The notes below the pieces were generated by a model that did not search any database, was not told where the DNA came from, and was given only the letters and a program-made list of their open reading frames with translations. From Prochilodus magdalenae (lineage: Eukaryota > Chordata > Actinopteri > Characiformes > Prochilodontidae): a stretch of 64,000 bases of DNA. Location of the stretch: positions 102,001 to 166,000 of the forward strand of contig JAMWET010003072.1 of NCBI GenBank assembly GCA_024036415.1, written 5' to 3'. A program made the translations under genes and the position numbers. Below, piece by piece: positions 39,301 through 48,492 of the stretch. Position 1 is the stretch's first letter. Each line of letters opens with the position of its first letter.

Positions 39301-42300
39301 TGAGTATCTGCGATGTTCTGTCAATGATTTCTGTTTCCGGATTGCAAAAAGTCTAATGACGCTGTATTTTGACCCCATTCTTGGGACTAATTAGGCTGTT
39401 CTGCCTGACGCAGCGTTGACAGGAAACAGGAACCAGGAAGGATCTATCTGTTGGCCTGTGTACCTGCACACTAACAACTCTGATCGGGCATTCTGTTTGT
39501 TATTGTAAAACAGCATCCATTAAGCAAATGTTCAGATTGCCATGTGTGGAAAAAGGCCATCAAACAGTCAAATAAAAAAATAAGATCTATAATTTTACTT
39601 GTTGTTAGACAGTCAGAGATTGAACGTACTGAGCCTGGTAGACTTCCTCTAGAAAACCCACATAATCAAGTCCTATAAATACACAAAGGAATCAATAAAC
39701 TCATAACAACATCAAGTATAATAAGCATAGTTCCGGAAAGGAATCCTGATCCACTTTTCCGTATACCTCTGGAGGCTCAGATACCCAGAATAACCTTTAG
39801 TGAATCCCTTTATTCAACTAATGCAAAGCATGATCAATAACCCTCTTTATTGCGTGTGATGAGAAGACATTTCTGGCAGCAAAAGGTCGTCACAAATATC
39901 AAAATCAATATGCACTCTCTCTGCAGATCTATTTAATCTGATTTTCCACACAAAACATTGTCCATATTGGTATAAATAGCACAGAATAGTTATTTACCAG
40001 CTGTCAGAACGCCAACAAACTTTGGTTTGAGTTTCAACCTGTCTCTGAGAAATGAGCCATGACGCAATGTTGGCAATCAGACTCTTAAGGCTCACTTATT
40101 CTTGACTGAATCAGATTATTCTGGCCACCAAGCAAACTGAACTAGAGGGCTGATTTAAGATAGCATTTCGCACATGCATAGGTTTTAATGGAATGAAAAT
40201 GAGCACATTGAAACTAACTTAAGCCTAACTCATCTGACACATTCCATTCCTGATCATATCAGCCAATTTATATTCAGGGTCCTAAGGGCATACTGGAAAT
40301 AGTGCCATGGGGGTTTAGCACAAAACAGTGACTACACAGCAGATCCACATACACCAAAACATGCCCTCCATACTACAACAGGCTCACACCTACTACACAC
40401 AGCACAGCCCATTGCATTCAACCAGACAGGCTACCTGACAGACTGGGAGAGCAGAGATTTAAATAACCACAGGTTTTACATCTACAACTACAGCTTGCTG
40501 ACTACTTCAACGTAAAAGTACAAACGACACTGTGTTTATAAAGTCCCGAAATATACTCAAAAGTGAACTTCTTGTCGCTGACTTCTGAATAGCCAGTCAA
40601 ACTCACCTAATGTCGACGTTGCGTATGAAAAAAAAGAAAGACAAACAAAACAAAACAACACAAACCCAGTTCAACTTGGCTAAACATACGAGTTTAGTGT
40701 TTAAGAAACGGAACAAACGACCTGCAAGCCTTTCACTTGGGGGAGAGCAGCTCCTCGGCGCTGAAATTCAATCTCTTCCATGTGTTTGTTGGTGGTGAAG
40801 AGTCTCTGAGCGTCGCTCTGACAGACAGACCCACCTGAGGCAGCGCGAGAGCTCAACAGAGCGTTAAGAGGGCGTGGCTCTGCGTGCGCGCCCCCGTAAC
40901 CCTTCACCGACCGGAAGAGCAGGTAGAAGACCCAAACTCATTTCATAACGACTGAAGGGGACACATAGGCTAAAAATGAAGAAGACGTAGCCAGGGCTGC
41001 ACCTACTGTAGTCATGTCTGTTCAGCTCTTGCAGCGGTGCTACAGTAGTGTCTGAAACTAGATTTTCTCGGTGTAGGAGGTAAACAAACTCTTCTGAAGA
41101 TGTGTGTTCAAAATGGAAGCCATATTAACAAAAGGAAACGTGCAGGGTTATTCTAGGATTGGATCCTAGGCTTTCTTTTTCAGTACCTGGGTGAATGATA
41201 AGTATAGCAAAGAAGCTGAGCACCAGGTAGGCGATAGCGCTAATGCTAGCTAGCCCCACAAGTGTATGTAGCCTTTAGGTAGCAGTCTGGACTCGTGCAG
41301 CCCTGTGCAGGTGTTAATGACCTGCCTGCTAAAGATGCTGCTCACTAATGTTAATACAGGACTCGGCTACTTTATACTTACTTTACTTTATACTGACGCC
41401 ACAAGAGTGCATGGCTAGTTTGGGATAAGATTATTGTTTTAAGTCCACTTGAAAGATGTTAACTTAAAACTACATTAGCTCAAAAGATCTTAGCCTGATT
41501 TAGAAGTTCACAAGTTTAGGCCCGAAAGACACTCCAAATGACTGACTACTGACTTCTCCAAACAACGCTTGGTGCATTCCAGTTTTCCTGTCTCCTTAAT
41601 CCTTCAATTCCCATCCAAAGTGGCACATGTATAGTATAAAGCAGTGTACCACTTACTTCAGTGTGTACTACCACTTTTAATTCTAAGCCCTCCTTGCATG
41701 TGAGTACATAGTAAGCGAGAGAAGTAAGCATGGTGAACGGTAGTTCTATTTTATGTGGCAACTCACCCTTACAGCAAAGAGCATACAGCATGGTTAGCCA
41801 CAGAAATGCCGACCCAGGCAGAACCAACAGGGGTAACTTCTCTTACTTTTACCCTGAACAGTCAGGTAAACAGGTCCTCACCAAATACTCTAGCTCATTG
41901 GAACATACAACCTACGGATATGTGTATTGTGTATTGTGTATGTGTATTGTGTTGTGTATGTGTATTGTGTTGCACTTATAATGACCTTTCTCTAGGTACC
42001 AGCACTGGCCCCCTGTTCGGGCAGTGTCTGAGCTCGTGGTGAGTTTTAGGCTCTAAACTTCCTACTAACTGGAATATTATCCAACAGATCACTAAGCACG
42101 GTTGTAAGTCGCTCTGGATAAGAGTGTCTGCTAAATGCCTTAAATGTAAATGTAAATATGTAAAGTAGCCTGTCCTCCAGAAGAAGTCACAATGCCAAAC
42201 TCCCCCAAAAAGTGTTTAAGGATGTTTTAAATGCATACTTATAAATATCAAACAAATCAAATAAAATGAAATATCAAAATGTATGATAGGAAATTACATA

Positions 42301-45300
42301 ACACATTAACTGAACTTAAAATTATATATGCTTTTTTAATTGGAATAAAAAACTGGCTATCAAAATTTTTGTCAACTCTGCCTAATCCTTTAATAGTCCT
42401 GAAAAATCAGGCAATGGTCAACTATAAGCCTGAAAAAGCTCTTTTCCTCTTCGTGCTCTAGGTGAATTCAACAGTTAGGCACTTGGTCTGGTAAGTTGTT
42501 AATTTGTTAATTTTATGATATTTTAAACGAACAGTGTTTATCACTGCAGCCAGCGCTGTAGTTAAGTCTTAGTTAACAATTGTGGAATAAACCTTCTTTT
42601 ACTTTAGGCTGAAGCAACGGAAAAACAACATGGCTCCTGTTTACAACATATAGTTAAGATGTAAAAACAATTAATTTTGTCAGTCAGTTCTTTCAGGTTT
42701 TATGTCCATATACACTAGATAGTTCCAGGAACAGCCCCACACTGTGTCCACTATGCTACCCCAACCCTGTGTTATGTAATTAGTGGAAAGTTGTGTCTTT
42801 GGAAATCATATTTCACTGAGCCATTGCAAGTAGGAAGGACAATCACTAGTAGGATTGTTGAACCTATGTCTGATACAGTTCCAATTTAATATAATTGAAA
42901 ATCTTATTGGTTAGTTTTCTTAGTCTGTTAGTCTGGTCTCAGCCAGTTCAATTTAGCAATATCTGACACCTCTACTAAGGTATAGGTCACCGACAAGGGA
43001 CCTTTAGAGTTCTCTGTCATTAGTTTTCGAGCCATGTACGTCCTACTCTCTTGATATCTACATGATACTGTTTTGTTCTTTGGCCAGCCTCTCTTCCCTC
43101 TGTACTTGAGGGTTACGTATTGCGGCTTGTCTGAGCTCAATCATGCTCAAGTAAAATATTCATAAATACCCAATTAATTTTACTGTTTTTTAAGTTGAGC
43201 GTCAGATAAAGGTTTTTGTCCTTTATTAAAGAAACAAGTCCATATTTGTTCAATTTATTGTGCTTATACACTCATCATCAAAGAAATAGTTGCACCCAGA
43301 AGGAAGTATCGGATTGCAATGCTATCGGGAAGGAAGATGAAGGTTACCAAGAACAATAAATGATGATAAATTTGGACTGGATTTGTTGGTCGTCTCTACC
43401 AGAACAAAAGCAAGACTCCTCTGTGAAAATGACCTGCTGGTATTCTTAGTCACCCCAGTCTGGCCCAACACCATTGTTGATGTGTTCTTGACGTGTTAAG
43501 GTCCTGAGGGCAGTTGTTGTGCCAGTCTGCGTGCATGTAGTCCTGCAATGTGCAGCTGTCTGCCAATGGTGCGGGCACTAACAGGATGACTGGTGGAGGG
43601 CATCACTGCTTGCTGAATGTCAGTCATGGCTGTTAGGTCAGTCAGGTACAGCGAGAAGTCCCATCCTTGTTTACATCACATGTGCAGCCAAGCTTGAAAC
43701 TTAAAATGTCAATAAGAACTGTTTGAATTAAAGACTGCTCTCTGACAGGGTTTGTTAATTGTTACCTTTGCATTTAAATATATATAATAAATATATAATG
43801 TATAGTAATATATATAATAATATATAAACTGCCCAATGAAGGTGAATATGGCAAAACGGACACAACATAACTTGTGTTATGCAAATTAGAGGACAAACAC
43901 AATAGGCTACTAATGCCAATGTGTATTGTAAACACTTTACAGTTGACTTTGTAAGTAGGCGTTGTTTATGCAGTGGTTTGGCTAATGTCTACTATAGTTT
44001 CTATGAGGTTTGGTGCTTTTGAGTTGTCCCTTTTCTGCAGTCTGCTGATCAGTGTCCCTGTGATAATGACTTGGGTGGACATTCCGAAGAAAGGGATTAA
44101 TATACAGGACATGGCTTGTTGTGCTGCTCAGAGATGTGGAGTAACTGCAGCTCCTGACTTATAGTGACCTTTTAAAGTTAAATGAAGTTTGATTTGAATG
44201 AATTTTCACTTTCACCTCCTGGTGACAGAATATATCCTAGATAAAGGAAAACATGAAAACGTTGATGTTCTTGCAGAATGTGAAGTAGGATTGCTTTTGG
44301 TTTCTGTAGCAGCATTTAGATGCAATAATAGAGGCAATGGAAACATAACTATGTGTGTGTGTGTGTGTGTATTTAGGCCTGCATGTCAGTCTCTATTTGT
44401 TTGGGATAAAAGCAGATGGGTGAGGTTTGGATCATTGTATGAATAGACACCCCCTGTATCCTATAAACACTTACAGACTGAGGGCAGCCAAACTACTCAA
44501 GCTACTAGCATTGACTGATCAGCTGGAAACGCATGGGATTCTCTCTTAATGTGAATGCATTCAGCTCAGGTGTTAGATTTGTGCCCTCACCAACCGCAGC
44601 ACCATAGACTGGAAGTGTGAAGATCACAGAATCTAATCCTGGGATTATCTTTTTATCATAACACGCCATGTCAATCCTTTTGCCCCAGAAAGTTTAATGT
44701 TTGAAGATACTGCTGCTTTACAAAACCTGAGATAACACAAACAACAGCCCTCATAATTACGCATAAGAATTTTATCTAGAGGGCCACTTCCTTGTTGGCT
44801 TTCTGTGTTAAATCACAGCCAGCGAACTCTGAGGCGTGTGAATCTCTACGCCCCGGTGGCTCTGTGTGTGCGGCTTTGGTGTCAAACTCTATGAGGCAGA
44901 CACGCTTACAATTGCTTTGTAATCTGATGCTGAAAACCTCCCTCCCTCAGCAGGTTCTCCTCCTAGTTAATAGTGCTTCATAATGGTCTCTCTTAGAGCA
45001 GAGAGTGAAAAGTCAGGTATGGTTAGGGGTAAGAATGACTGACCTCACAAGGATTCAATACAATTATGATTCCTTAAGATAATGGTTCTCAAAGCAGTCT
45101 CAAGGCCTCACAGCTTGACTGTTAAATGACATCAGCTGTCCAGACCTGCGTCACTTTAACCATTACATGTTACAGTCTAATTCAAGAAGCCCTGCTTTCC
45201 TCACGAAACTGTAACTATGCACCTGAACATTTTTATTGACACATGTTTGAATTACAGTGATGAATATTACATTGTACAGAGAGGGTATGCCTGGATAAAA

Positions 45301-48300
45301 CACAAGCCACACATAATGAACGGCTTGGAAGGCTTGATTTAGTTTCTCCCTAATCCTCGTTCTCACTCCGTGGCTCTGTCCCACTTTTCTCTTTGGCTCA
45401 GTGCTGCACAAACTCAAGCTCAGGAGGTTTGTCTAGGGCTAGAGTGTCTAGAGAGTAGGAAGTACCAGTGCAGAAAAGGTCAGAGTGCTAATGGTTACCA
45501 AACTGCAGCAACTGCTTCTATCTCAGCAGAAGATCTCCAGCTCCTTCGCCGTGATCACAACACTTAGTGGGGCCATAGTTGTACCTGGTTAATGGACTTG
45601 TTGGAAATGGGACTCATCTTTAGCATCAGGTCATACCTAACAGGGAAAGCTTAAAAGGTTTTAACATGCTGAAAAGTAAGCTAACGTGTCAGGCTAAAGC
45701 TTCCCAGGTTAGGCTACAAACATTTTAAAACAGGTCTTCTCCAGCCTTGCCATGACTTGTCCTTGGCTCAAGGACTGGAAATGTTTTAACACTCGCTTGA
45801 AGCTTGCTAAAGCCTAATTACATCACAAAGTGCTAACGTGCAGTAATTAACATTACAGACATATTTATGCAGAGTCCTCTGTCCCGGGTTAATGAAAGGC
45901 TAGCATGCCAGCTTAATGGCTAACATGAGTTAAGATTATCCCACGTTAGCATTGTTACATCATGCTACCTAAACTACCTAAAAACTCCAAAAGCACATGC
46001 AGAGGGGGAGACCAAAGCACATTGCCTTCTATTTCAATAGCATCAAACAATATAGTGTAATTGTCTAGCTAGCGTGGAGTCATAAATAGACTACTTGGAT
46101 GTAAACTAGTTGTGTACCCAAAGTTTACTACTCTAACAGCTGAACGATACTTAAAATTATACTTTTATATACTTCGAATTGGGCCAAGAAGTATTAAAAT
46201 AGCACAACTGTAAGTATATAAGTATACTGATATTAGTACCTTTACTACATGACGTATACTTGGGCAGTAAATGTATATTTCACTTAAGTTTACTTAATAA
46301 AATAAACTTGAAGTGTTGTTTTCTTTTCTAAGAGAAAGCTAGAGCATGTTACTATGTTTCCCAGTAGTGAACTAGTTCTTGATACAGTACTACGCATTTG
46401 CTTGTGCCAAGAAAGAAGCGTGTAGTAGGAAACAGATTCCACACATATTGTTTGCTGGCTACTTGACCTGACTTTCTTGCGTAGCACCTTGCAGTAAGTA
46501 GTTGGGTATGTTTATCCCATAGCTAAATTCTTTCATGTGAATATTGGCATGCAGCCTACACATGGAAAAAGGCAAAGGAGTGAACTGTATTTTCTTCTGA
46601 ATCTTTAATTGGAGGGCACACAAACCCACAGTTCCTCAAACATTCTCAGAGCTTTTCTTTGATGTCGTTTGGGCTCATCATATCCTGTCCTTGTTGGGGG
46701 GAAGGCTGTAATATCCTGTCCTGAAGTCACGTTTACAGCACACACTCAAACTTTCCTTTGCTCGGCCCCAGTCTCCATTGTTTCAGTTTTGTTCCTGTCA
46801 TCAAACCCTGTATGTTCAGTGTGTGACCTCAACTTCATGACTAAGCTAAATAAACAAACCTTCTGGACAGCTCAAAACATCATGCGTTTGATGTAATAAT
46901 TGGCCTCCTCTGAGTCACTGGAGTTTAATTGTGACCAGTGCGTGTGGCATATATCCAAAAGTGATGTGACCTGTGGTAAGTGATAAACTCAGAAATACCA
47001 CTTTATCCCATTAGGTGTTTGTAAGACATGCAACAGCGCCTCCAAGTGGTTTCTGCTGGAACCAAAAGCATAGTGCTTTAACTTTTACATGCCACAACTT
47101 TGACTGTGTTGGGCAAAACTTTCATAAAATGCACTGATTTTCTATTTGTCTGAAGAAGAAGCAGTATATGCAGTCAACCTTCATTGGTGAACTGCAGTAA
47201 GGGTGGAATACAGCAATGTCAATAATGCCAGGCATTATCAAGAAATCTAAAAGTCTTGGCATGTAAGCCTACTAGGTTTATCAGGGTGCATACTGTTCCT
47301 TTTGGAAAATCAAGTTTGCCAGTGGATGACCAGAATCTGATCAAAATCAAGAAATAAAATAGCATCTATTTGTGACCCAGAGAGTTTTACAGGAAACAGA
47401 TGTAAGGACAGACGCCAAAGGAGTGTCTTGCAAGAGCGACCTCTCTGGTAGAAATGTGTAATTGCACTCTATGTGCAGAAAAGCATTTTGGAAGATCACT
47501 TGTGCTTTGGACCCCTACCCTGAGCAGATGAATCTGATCATTCAGCCTATATATTACGTAGGTCTTACCTTAGCCTGTGGTGCAGATGAGGGAGCACTTG
47601 CTGGAGGCTCTTGTACAGCTGTAGGAGCAGGTTCCGTTTTTATCAGTTCATCCAGTTTCAGGTCCAATATGGATTCATAAATATTCTCAGAGTCGGAGGA
47701 GCCTGTCGGTTCCGGACTGGACTCCTCGTCTGGCTCTATGAGTGGCTCTGGCTTTGGCGGCAGTCCCTGATGCCTGGACTCAGTCAGGTTCTTGACTGTA
47801 GGAGGTTCCACAGGCTTGGCCTGCCGAGGGAGTGGGTCAGCAGGGCTGAAGCTGGGCACACGGGGCTTCTGAGATGCATCCTCTGCAATCGCATTCCGAG
47901 AACCAAACAGTAAGTTGGGTGCAAGGCTGAGTCTCTTTTTCTGCTGGGTAGCATCTGGAACCGGAACTGGAGGAACAGGGTAAAGGGATAGGAGGGAGTC
48001 TGTTACGCCACCATGCAGATATGATGGAGGGTCATGGATATCCAGGGGAACGCCAAACGTGGACATACGGTTGTCTGTCTTTCGGCAGTTTCCTGGAGAG
48101 CGCAACCTGATGGTGACCTCATTGGGCTTGGCCTTCTCTACCAGGTCAGGCAGAGGTTGCTTTGGTTCTGGCACTGGAGGGTCCACAAAGTCCAAAGGTG
48201 AAGGGAGAGTGGGAGGCAACTCTTTCACATACTTTGCCGGGATGTAGAAGGGCTTGGCGCGCTCATCTTTGCGCACATGCCACCAGTGGTCATTGGTCTT

Positions 48301-48432
48301 GGCCAGAAGTGTGTACCTCTCGTTTGGTTTGATGGACACCATGTAGCCGTCTCGACCCATGTACTCATACTCAAACTCCACCAGCACCAGGCCCATGCTG
48401 CATGAAGACGGCATCTTGCCCACCTCACCCAT
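21200..48432 (-). CDS. arhgap27: Rho GTPase-activating protein 27 (arhgap27), 17 coding exons
   Basis: This multidomain RhoGAP (CAMGAP1 in mammals) stimulates GTP hydrolysis by Rac1/Cdc42 and is linked to clathrin endocytosis through SH3/WW contacts. The exons, from 48432 down to 21200, join without a frame error into 973 residues; human ARHGAP27 is close to 890. Order: SH3 about 14-72; a Pro/Ser-rich linker; WW1 340-367; WW2 395-422; WW-like 474-496 and WW3 496-521; PH about 594-708; RhoGAP about 777-965 with the arginine finger at Arg817 in GIYRVSG. Segments such as PEYTVELKGAT, KLRKFLQRRPTLQS and KLFFRELPEPLFP and the C-terminal MVFQNQIVELIL match ARHGAP27 better than ARHGAP12/15/9. The SH3 start (VSIKPNERYTLL...HWWHVR) also favours 27. 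Start chosen: ATG at 48432; a second ATG lies 6 codons on. Junctions come from GT-AG sites and phase, not from transcripts. Confidence 0.93.
21715..21820 (-). CDS. arhgap27: arhgap27 coding exon 16: RhoGAP
   Basis: Residues 880-914 plus two bases (KISDYSQKVSYMQDLVRALP, then LPNHNTMEVLFKHLRK). The LPxxNxxTxxxLxxHL pattern is typical of RhoGAP. Acceptor TTTATTTTTCCAG, donor CAA|GTAAGG in phase 2. Confidence 0.96.
22501..22635 (-). CDS. arhgap27: arhgap27 coding exon 15: RhoGAP central helices
   Basis: Residues 835-879 plus one base. It contains DLDDGQWEEIHVITGALKLF, then FRELPEPLFPYSFFDKFIAA. The KLFFRELPEPL motif carries conserved GTPase-contact residues. Acceptor GTCTGTGTTGTAG, donor TCA|GTGAGT in phase 1. 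Confidence 0.96.
22757..22834 (-). CDS. arhgap27: arhgap27 coding exon 14: RhoGAP arginine finger
   Basis: Residues 809-834 plus one base (GLNVDGIYRVSGNLAVIQRL, then RHKADH). Arg817 in GIYRVSG is the catalytic arginine finger, so the GAP should be active. Phase 1 at both ends; acceptor CTGAGCAG, donor ACG|GTAAAC. Confidence 0.96.
23023..23121 (-). CDS. arhgap27: arhgap27 coding exon 13: RhoGAP domain start
   Basis: Residues 776-808 plus one base (DIVFGCHLDTLCHRENNTVP, then KFVEKCIKTVEKRG). Phase 1 at both ends; acceptor TTCTCTTAG, donor GAG|GTAAGC. The VFGxxL...VPxFVxxCIxxVE pattern opens the RhoGAP fold. Confidence 0.95.
23796..23918 (-). CDS. arhgap27: arhgap27 coding exon 12: pre-RhoGAP segment
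   Basis: Residues 735-776 start. It holds VRTKLRKFLQRRPTLQSVKD, then KGYIKG, nearly identical to the human segment. Phase 1 at both ends; acceptor TTCATCACCCAG, donor AAG|GTGAGT. Confidence 0.96.
24097..24175 (-). CDS. arhgap27: arhgap27 coding exon 11: acidic linker
   Basis: Residues 709-734 plus one base (DHEHYSEEEEDEVMEKSPQP, then VERKST). Acceptor ATGTTTATAG-like (AG at 24177-24176), donor CCG|GTGAGT in phase 1. Strongly acidic; links PH to RhoGAP. Confidence 0.88.
24591..24720. repeat. Dispersed repeat copy in an arhgap27 intron
   Basis: Shares an ordered word series with 13874-14035 (GTTTTCAGAT, GGAGCTT, GTTTTCTC, TTTATCTGAT followed by GGGA, then TGCCAGG). Heavily diverged; family unknown. 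Confidence 0.5.
25177..25275 (-). CDS. arhgap27: arhgap27 coding exon 10: PH domain C-terminal helix
   Basis: Residues 676-708, phase 0 (EYLMQYDTDSIIHDWYKIIL). Trp697 is the invariant Trp of the PH C-terminal helix. Acceptor CTCCCTGCAG, donor CTG|GTGAGT. Confidence 0.94.
25498..25599 (-). CDS. arhgap27: arhgap27 coding exon 9: PH domain middle
   Basis: Residues 642-675, phase 0. It contains PEYTVELKGATVCWASKDKS and then SKKNVLE, very close to human PEYTVELRGAT...KDKSSRKNVLE. Acceptor GTTATTACAG, donor GAG|GTGCAC. Confidence 0.95.
25742..25829 (-). CDS. arhgap27: arhgap27 coding exon 8: PH domain strands 2-3
   Basis: Residues 612-641 (KNWTQSWTVLHGGILTFHKD, then PKSAPGGNV). Acceptor CGTTTACAG; donor GTG|GTAAAA. 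NWxxSWxVL matches the PH core of ARHGAP27/12. Confidence 0.93.
26438..26505 (-). CDS. arhgap27: arhgap27 coding exon 7: start of PH domain
   Basis: Residues 590-612 (ASVLEKAGILNKTKFSEHGK, then KLR). Acceptor TTCCGTTTCAG; donor AAG|GTACAT in phase 2, which completes Arg612 with the next exon. The G-I-L-N-K-T-K stretch is the usual first PH strand of this subfamily (human GVLHRTKT). Confidence 0.92.
26506..27982. other. arhgap27 intron 6, nothing else recognised
   Basis: AT-rich intron between coding exons 6 and 7. Two A-runs lie at 26740-26750 and 26779-26792. No coding frame. Confidence 0.6.
27983..28072 (-). CDS. arhgap27: arhgap27 coding exon 6: linker
   Basis: Residues 560-589 (QKFFPGHRRIASDYAS, then DASSTG...IHNQ). 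Phase 0; acceptor CAGCCTTTACAG, donor CAG|GTAAGC. Ser-rich; possibly skipped in some transcripts, since its 90 nt keep the frame. Confidence 0.85.
28073..29296. other. arhgap27 intron 5 with (CAAA)n repeat
   Basis: Contains (CAAA)n at 29211-29244 and one copy of the dispersed word ACCATTTAAGGTGGAA at 29119-29134, so an old interspersed repeat probably covers about 28980-29260. Confidence 0.6.
29297..29407 (-). CDS. arhgap27: arhgap27 coding exon 5: linker
   Basis: Residues 523-559 (starts APAPSGHPPLGNG, ends SQEDM). Phase 0; acceptor CTAACTGAAG, donor ATG|GTGAGC. No domain; a variable linker before PH. Confidence 0.85.
29676..29756 (-). CDS. arhgap27: arhgap27 coding exon 4: WW3
   Basis: Residues 496-522, a 27-codon exon in phase 0 (acceptor CATTTTTACAG, donor GAG|GTTTGT). 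It has Trp496, KAYYYLKDG, Trp518 and Pro521. Confidence 0.93.
30289..30486 (-). CDS. arhgap27: arhgap27 coding exon 3: WW-like module, first half of the WW3 region
   Basis: Residues 430-495, phase 0 (acceptor TCTCTTTCCAG, donor CAG|GTAAAC). It carries a degenerate WW starting at Trp475 (GWTCSTEPDGKTVFT) whose second Trp is Trp496, the first residue of the next exon. Confidence 0.93.
30586..30856 (-). mobile_element. Solo-LTR-like insertion in arhgap27 intron 2
   Basis: A 271-bp GC-rich block within AT-rich intron. On the minus strand it begins TGTAACGG and ends CCCTTACA (TG...CA ends with short inverted repeats). It contains CGCATGCGCG and an AATAAA in GGGCCAATAAACACC, as an LTR with promoter and polyadenylation signal would. 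No 4-6-bp target duplication is evident and no internal retroelement genes are present, so the call is tentative. Confidence 0.4.
30857..31783. other. arhgap27 intron 2, nothing else recognised
   Basis: AT-rich sequence between the LTR-like block and coding exon 2; the 75-codon frame at 31048-31275 is not conserved. Confidence 0.55.
31784..32206 (-). CDS. arhgap27: arhgap27 coding exon 2: WW1 and WW2
   Basis: Residues 289-429, phase 0 at both ends (acceptor TTTTCTAAAG, donor CCG|GTAAGA). It starts PENENPTTAVYANI. WW1 has Trp341, the aromatic core TFYYH, Trp364 and Pro367. WW2 has Trp396, HYYYN, Trp419 and Pro422. Both have the full W...YYY...W...P signature, so both should be able to bind proline motifs. 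Confidence 0.95.
32277..32525 (+). mobile_element. 249-bp MITE, copy 1
   Basis: Inverted termini of about 33 bp (TCGTCGCTGTCCAAAGAAAA at the left, its complement at the right, each continuing to ..TCTCCA or ..GCTCCA) are flanked by TA at 32275-32276 and 32526-32527. No coding capacity. A second copy of identical length lies at 50573-50821 in the opposite orientation. The TA target suggests a Tc1/mariner-type non-autonomous element. Confidence 0.92.
32528..40736. other. arhgap27 intron 1, proximal part
   Basis: About 8 kb between the MITE and the candidate alternative first exon. The longest frame (33915-34580, plus, 221 codons) and a 99-codon minus frame (34796-35095) have no domain I recognise. 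Otherwise AT-rich with a CA/CAGA repeat at 37911-38037. Confidence 0.5.
37911..38037. repeat. (CA)n/(CACACACAGA)n microsatellite
   Basis: CA repeat regularly interrupted by CAGA and passing into GCACATGCATGCACGCACAC. Overlapping frames (THTHT, CVCVC) are artefacts. Confidence 0.96.
40737..40907 (-). promoter_or_regulatory. arhgap27: Candidate alternative promoter and first exon of arhgap27 (SH3-less isoform)
   Basis: A GC/CpG-rich island in an otherwise AT-rich intron, with an Ets-like CCGGAAG word at 40911-40917 and a GC-rich stretch near 40885. On the minus strand an ATG at 40781-40779 opens a 15-codon frame (MEEIEFQRRGAALPQ), then a donor-like GTGAAAG (GT at 40736-40735). The break is in phase 0, the phase of the WW1/WW2 exon, so splicing would give a ~700-residue protein without SH3. 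Mammalian ARHGAP27 is also known to have shorter forms. A second in-phase donor (CAG|GTCGTT) lies 15 nt further on. Not proven without transcripts. Confidence 0.45.
41911..41972. repeat. TGTGTATTGTG short tandem repeat
   Basis: Imperfect tandem copies of an ~11-16-bp TATGTGTATTGTGT unit. Confidence 0.8.
42095..42156 (+). mobile_element. Truncated SINE/LINE 3' tail
   Basis: GTAAGTCGCTCTGGATAAGA and GTGTCTGCTAAATGCC, then TAAATG repeats: the same tail as the SINE at 5620-5832, without its tRNA-like head. Confidence 0.75.
42157..43266. other. arhgap27 intron 1, nothing recognised
   Basis: AT-rich with frames of at most 70 codons and no domain. Confidence 0.5.
43267..43712 (-). pseudogene. Decayed Tc1/mariner transposase fragment
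   Basis: The minus strand, read through frameshifts and stops, shows Tc1-family residues: HPVSARTIGRQLHIAGLHAR near 43600-43540 (the second DNA-binding helix-turn-helix region) and VIFTEESCFCSGRDD near 43430-43385. The latter corresponds to the catalytic FxDES block, with Asp replaced by Glu. The left end (TACACTCATCA, then AATAGTTGCACCC) recurs at 53942, so this is a repeat family. It is not functional. Confidence 0.75.
43713..47568. other. arhgap27 intron 1, distal part
   Basis: Nearly 4 kb with short (TA)n at 43777-43827 and (GT)n at 44350-44370. No frame over 100 codons and no domain. Confidence 0.5.
47569..48432 (-). CDS. arhgap27: arhgap27 coding exon 1: SH3 domain and Pro-rich linker
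   Basis: Residues 1-288. The SH3 fold shows VEFEYEY (20s), the paired Trp50-Trp51 in DHWWHV, and FYIPAKYV near 62-69. The linker holds many PxxP runs and an acidic patch (EPDEESSPEP, then SSDSENIYESILDLKLDEL) with a candidate tyrosine site. It ends in phase 0 at AAG|GTAAGA (GT at 47568-47567). An acceptor-like TTTTGACCCTCAG just upstream (AG at 48494-48493) suggests that the 5' UTR part of this exon starts at 48492 and is spliced from an unseen non-coding exon. Confidence 0.92.
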
Positions 48433-48492
48433 CGCTTCACCTCTTGACACCTGCAGATGTCACGCTGGGGTCACGGCTCAAGCAAAGCCGTC
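48433..48492 (-). other. arhgap27: Probable 5' UTR segment of the SH3 exon
   Basis: It lies between the acceptor-like TTTTGACCCTCAG and the ATG, in the transcription sense. The frame could be entered by GTG at 48450, but the ATG at 48432 is the first standard start. Its non-coding status is inferred. Confidence 0.45.

Noticed and set aside
47611..48247. Plus-strand frames (62-100 codons) across the SH3 exon
   Set aside because: Antisense shadows of arhgap27 coding exon 1.
48433..48450. Starting arhgap27 at the GTG at 48450
   Set aside because: The 6 extra codons need a non-ATG start; the standard ATG at 48432 follows at once and an acceptor-like site lies just upstream.
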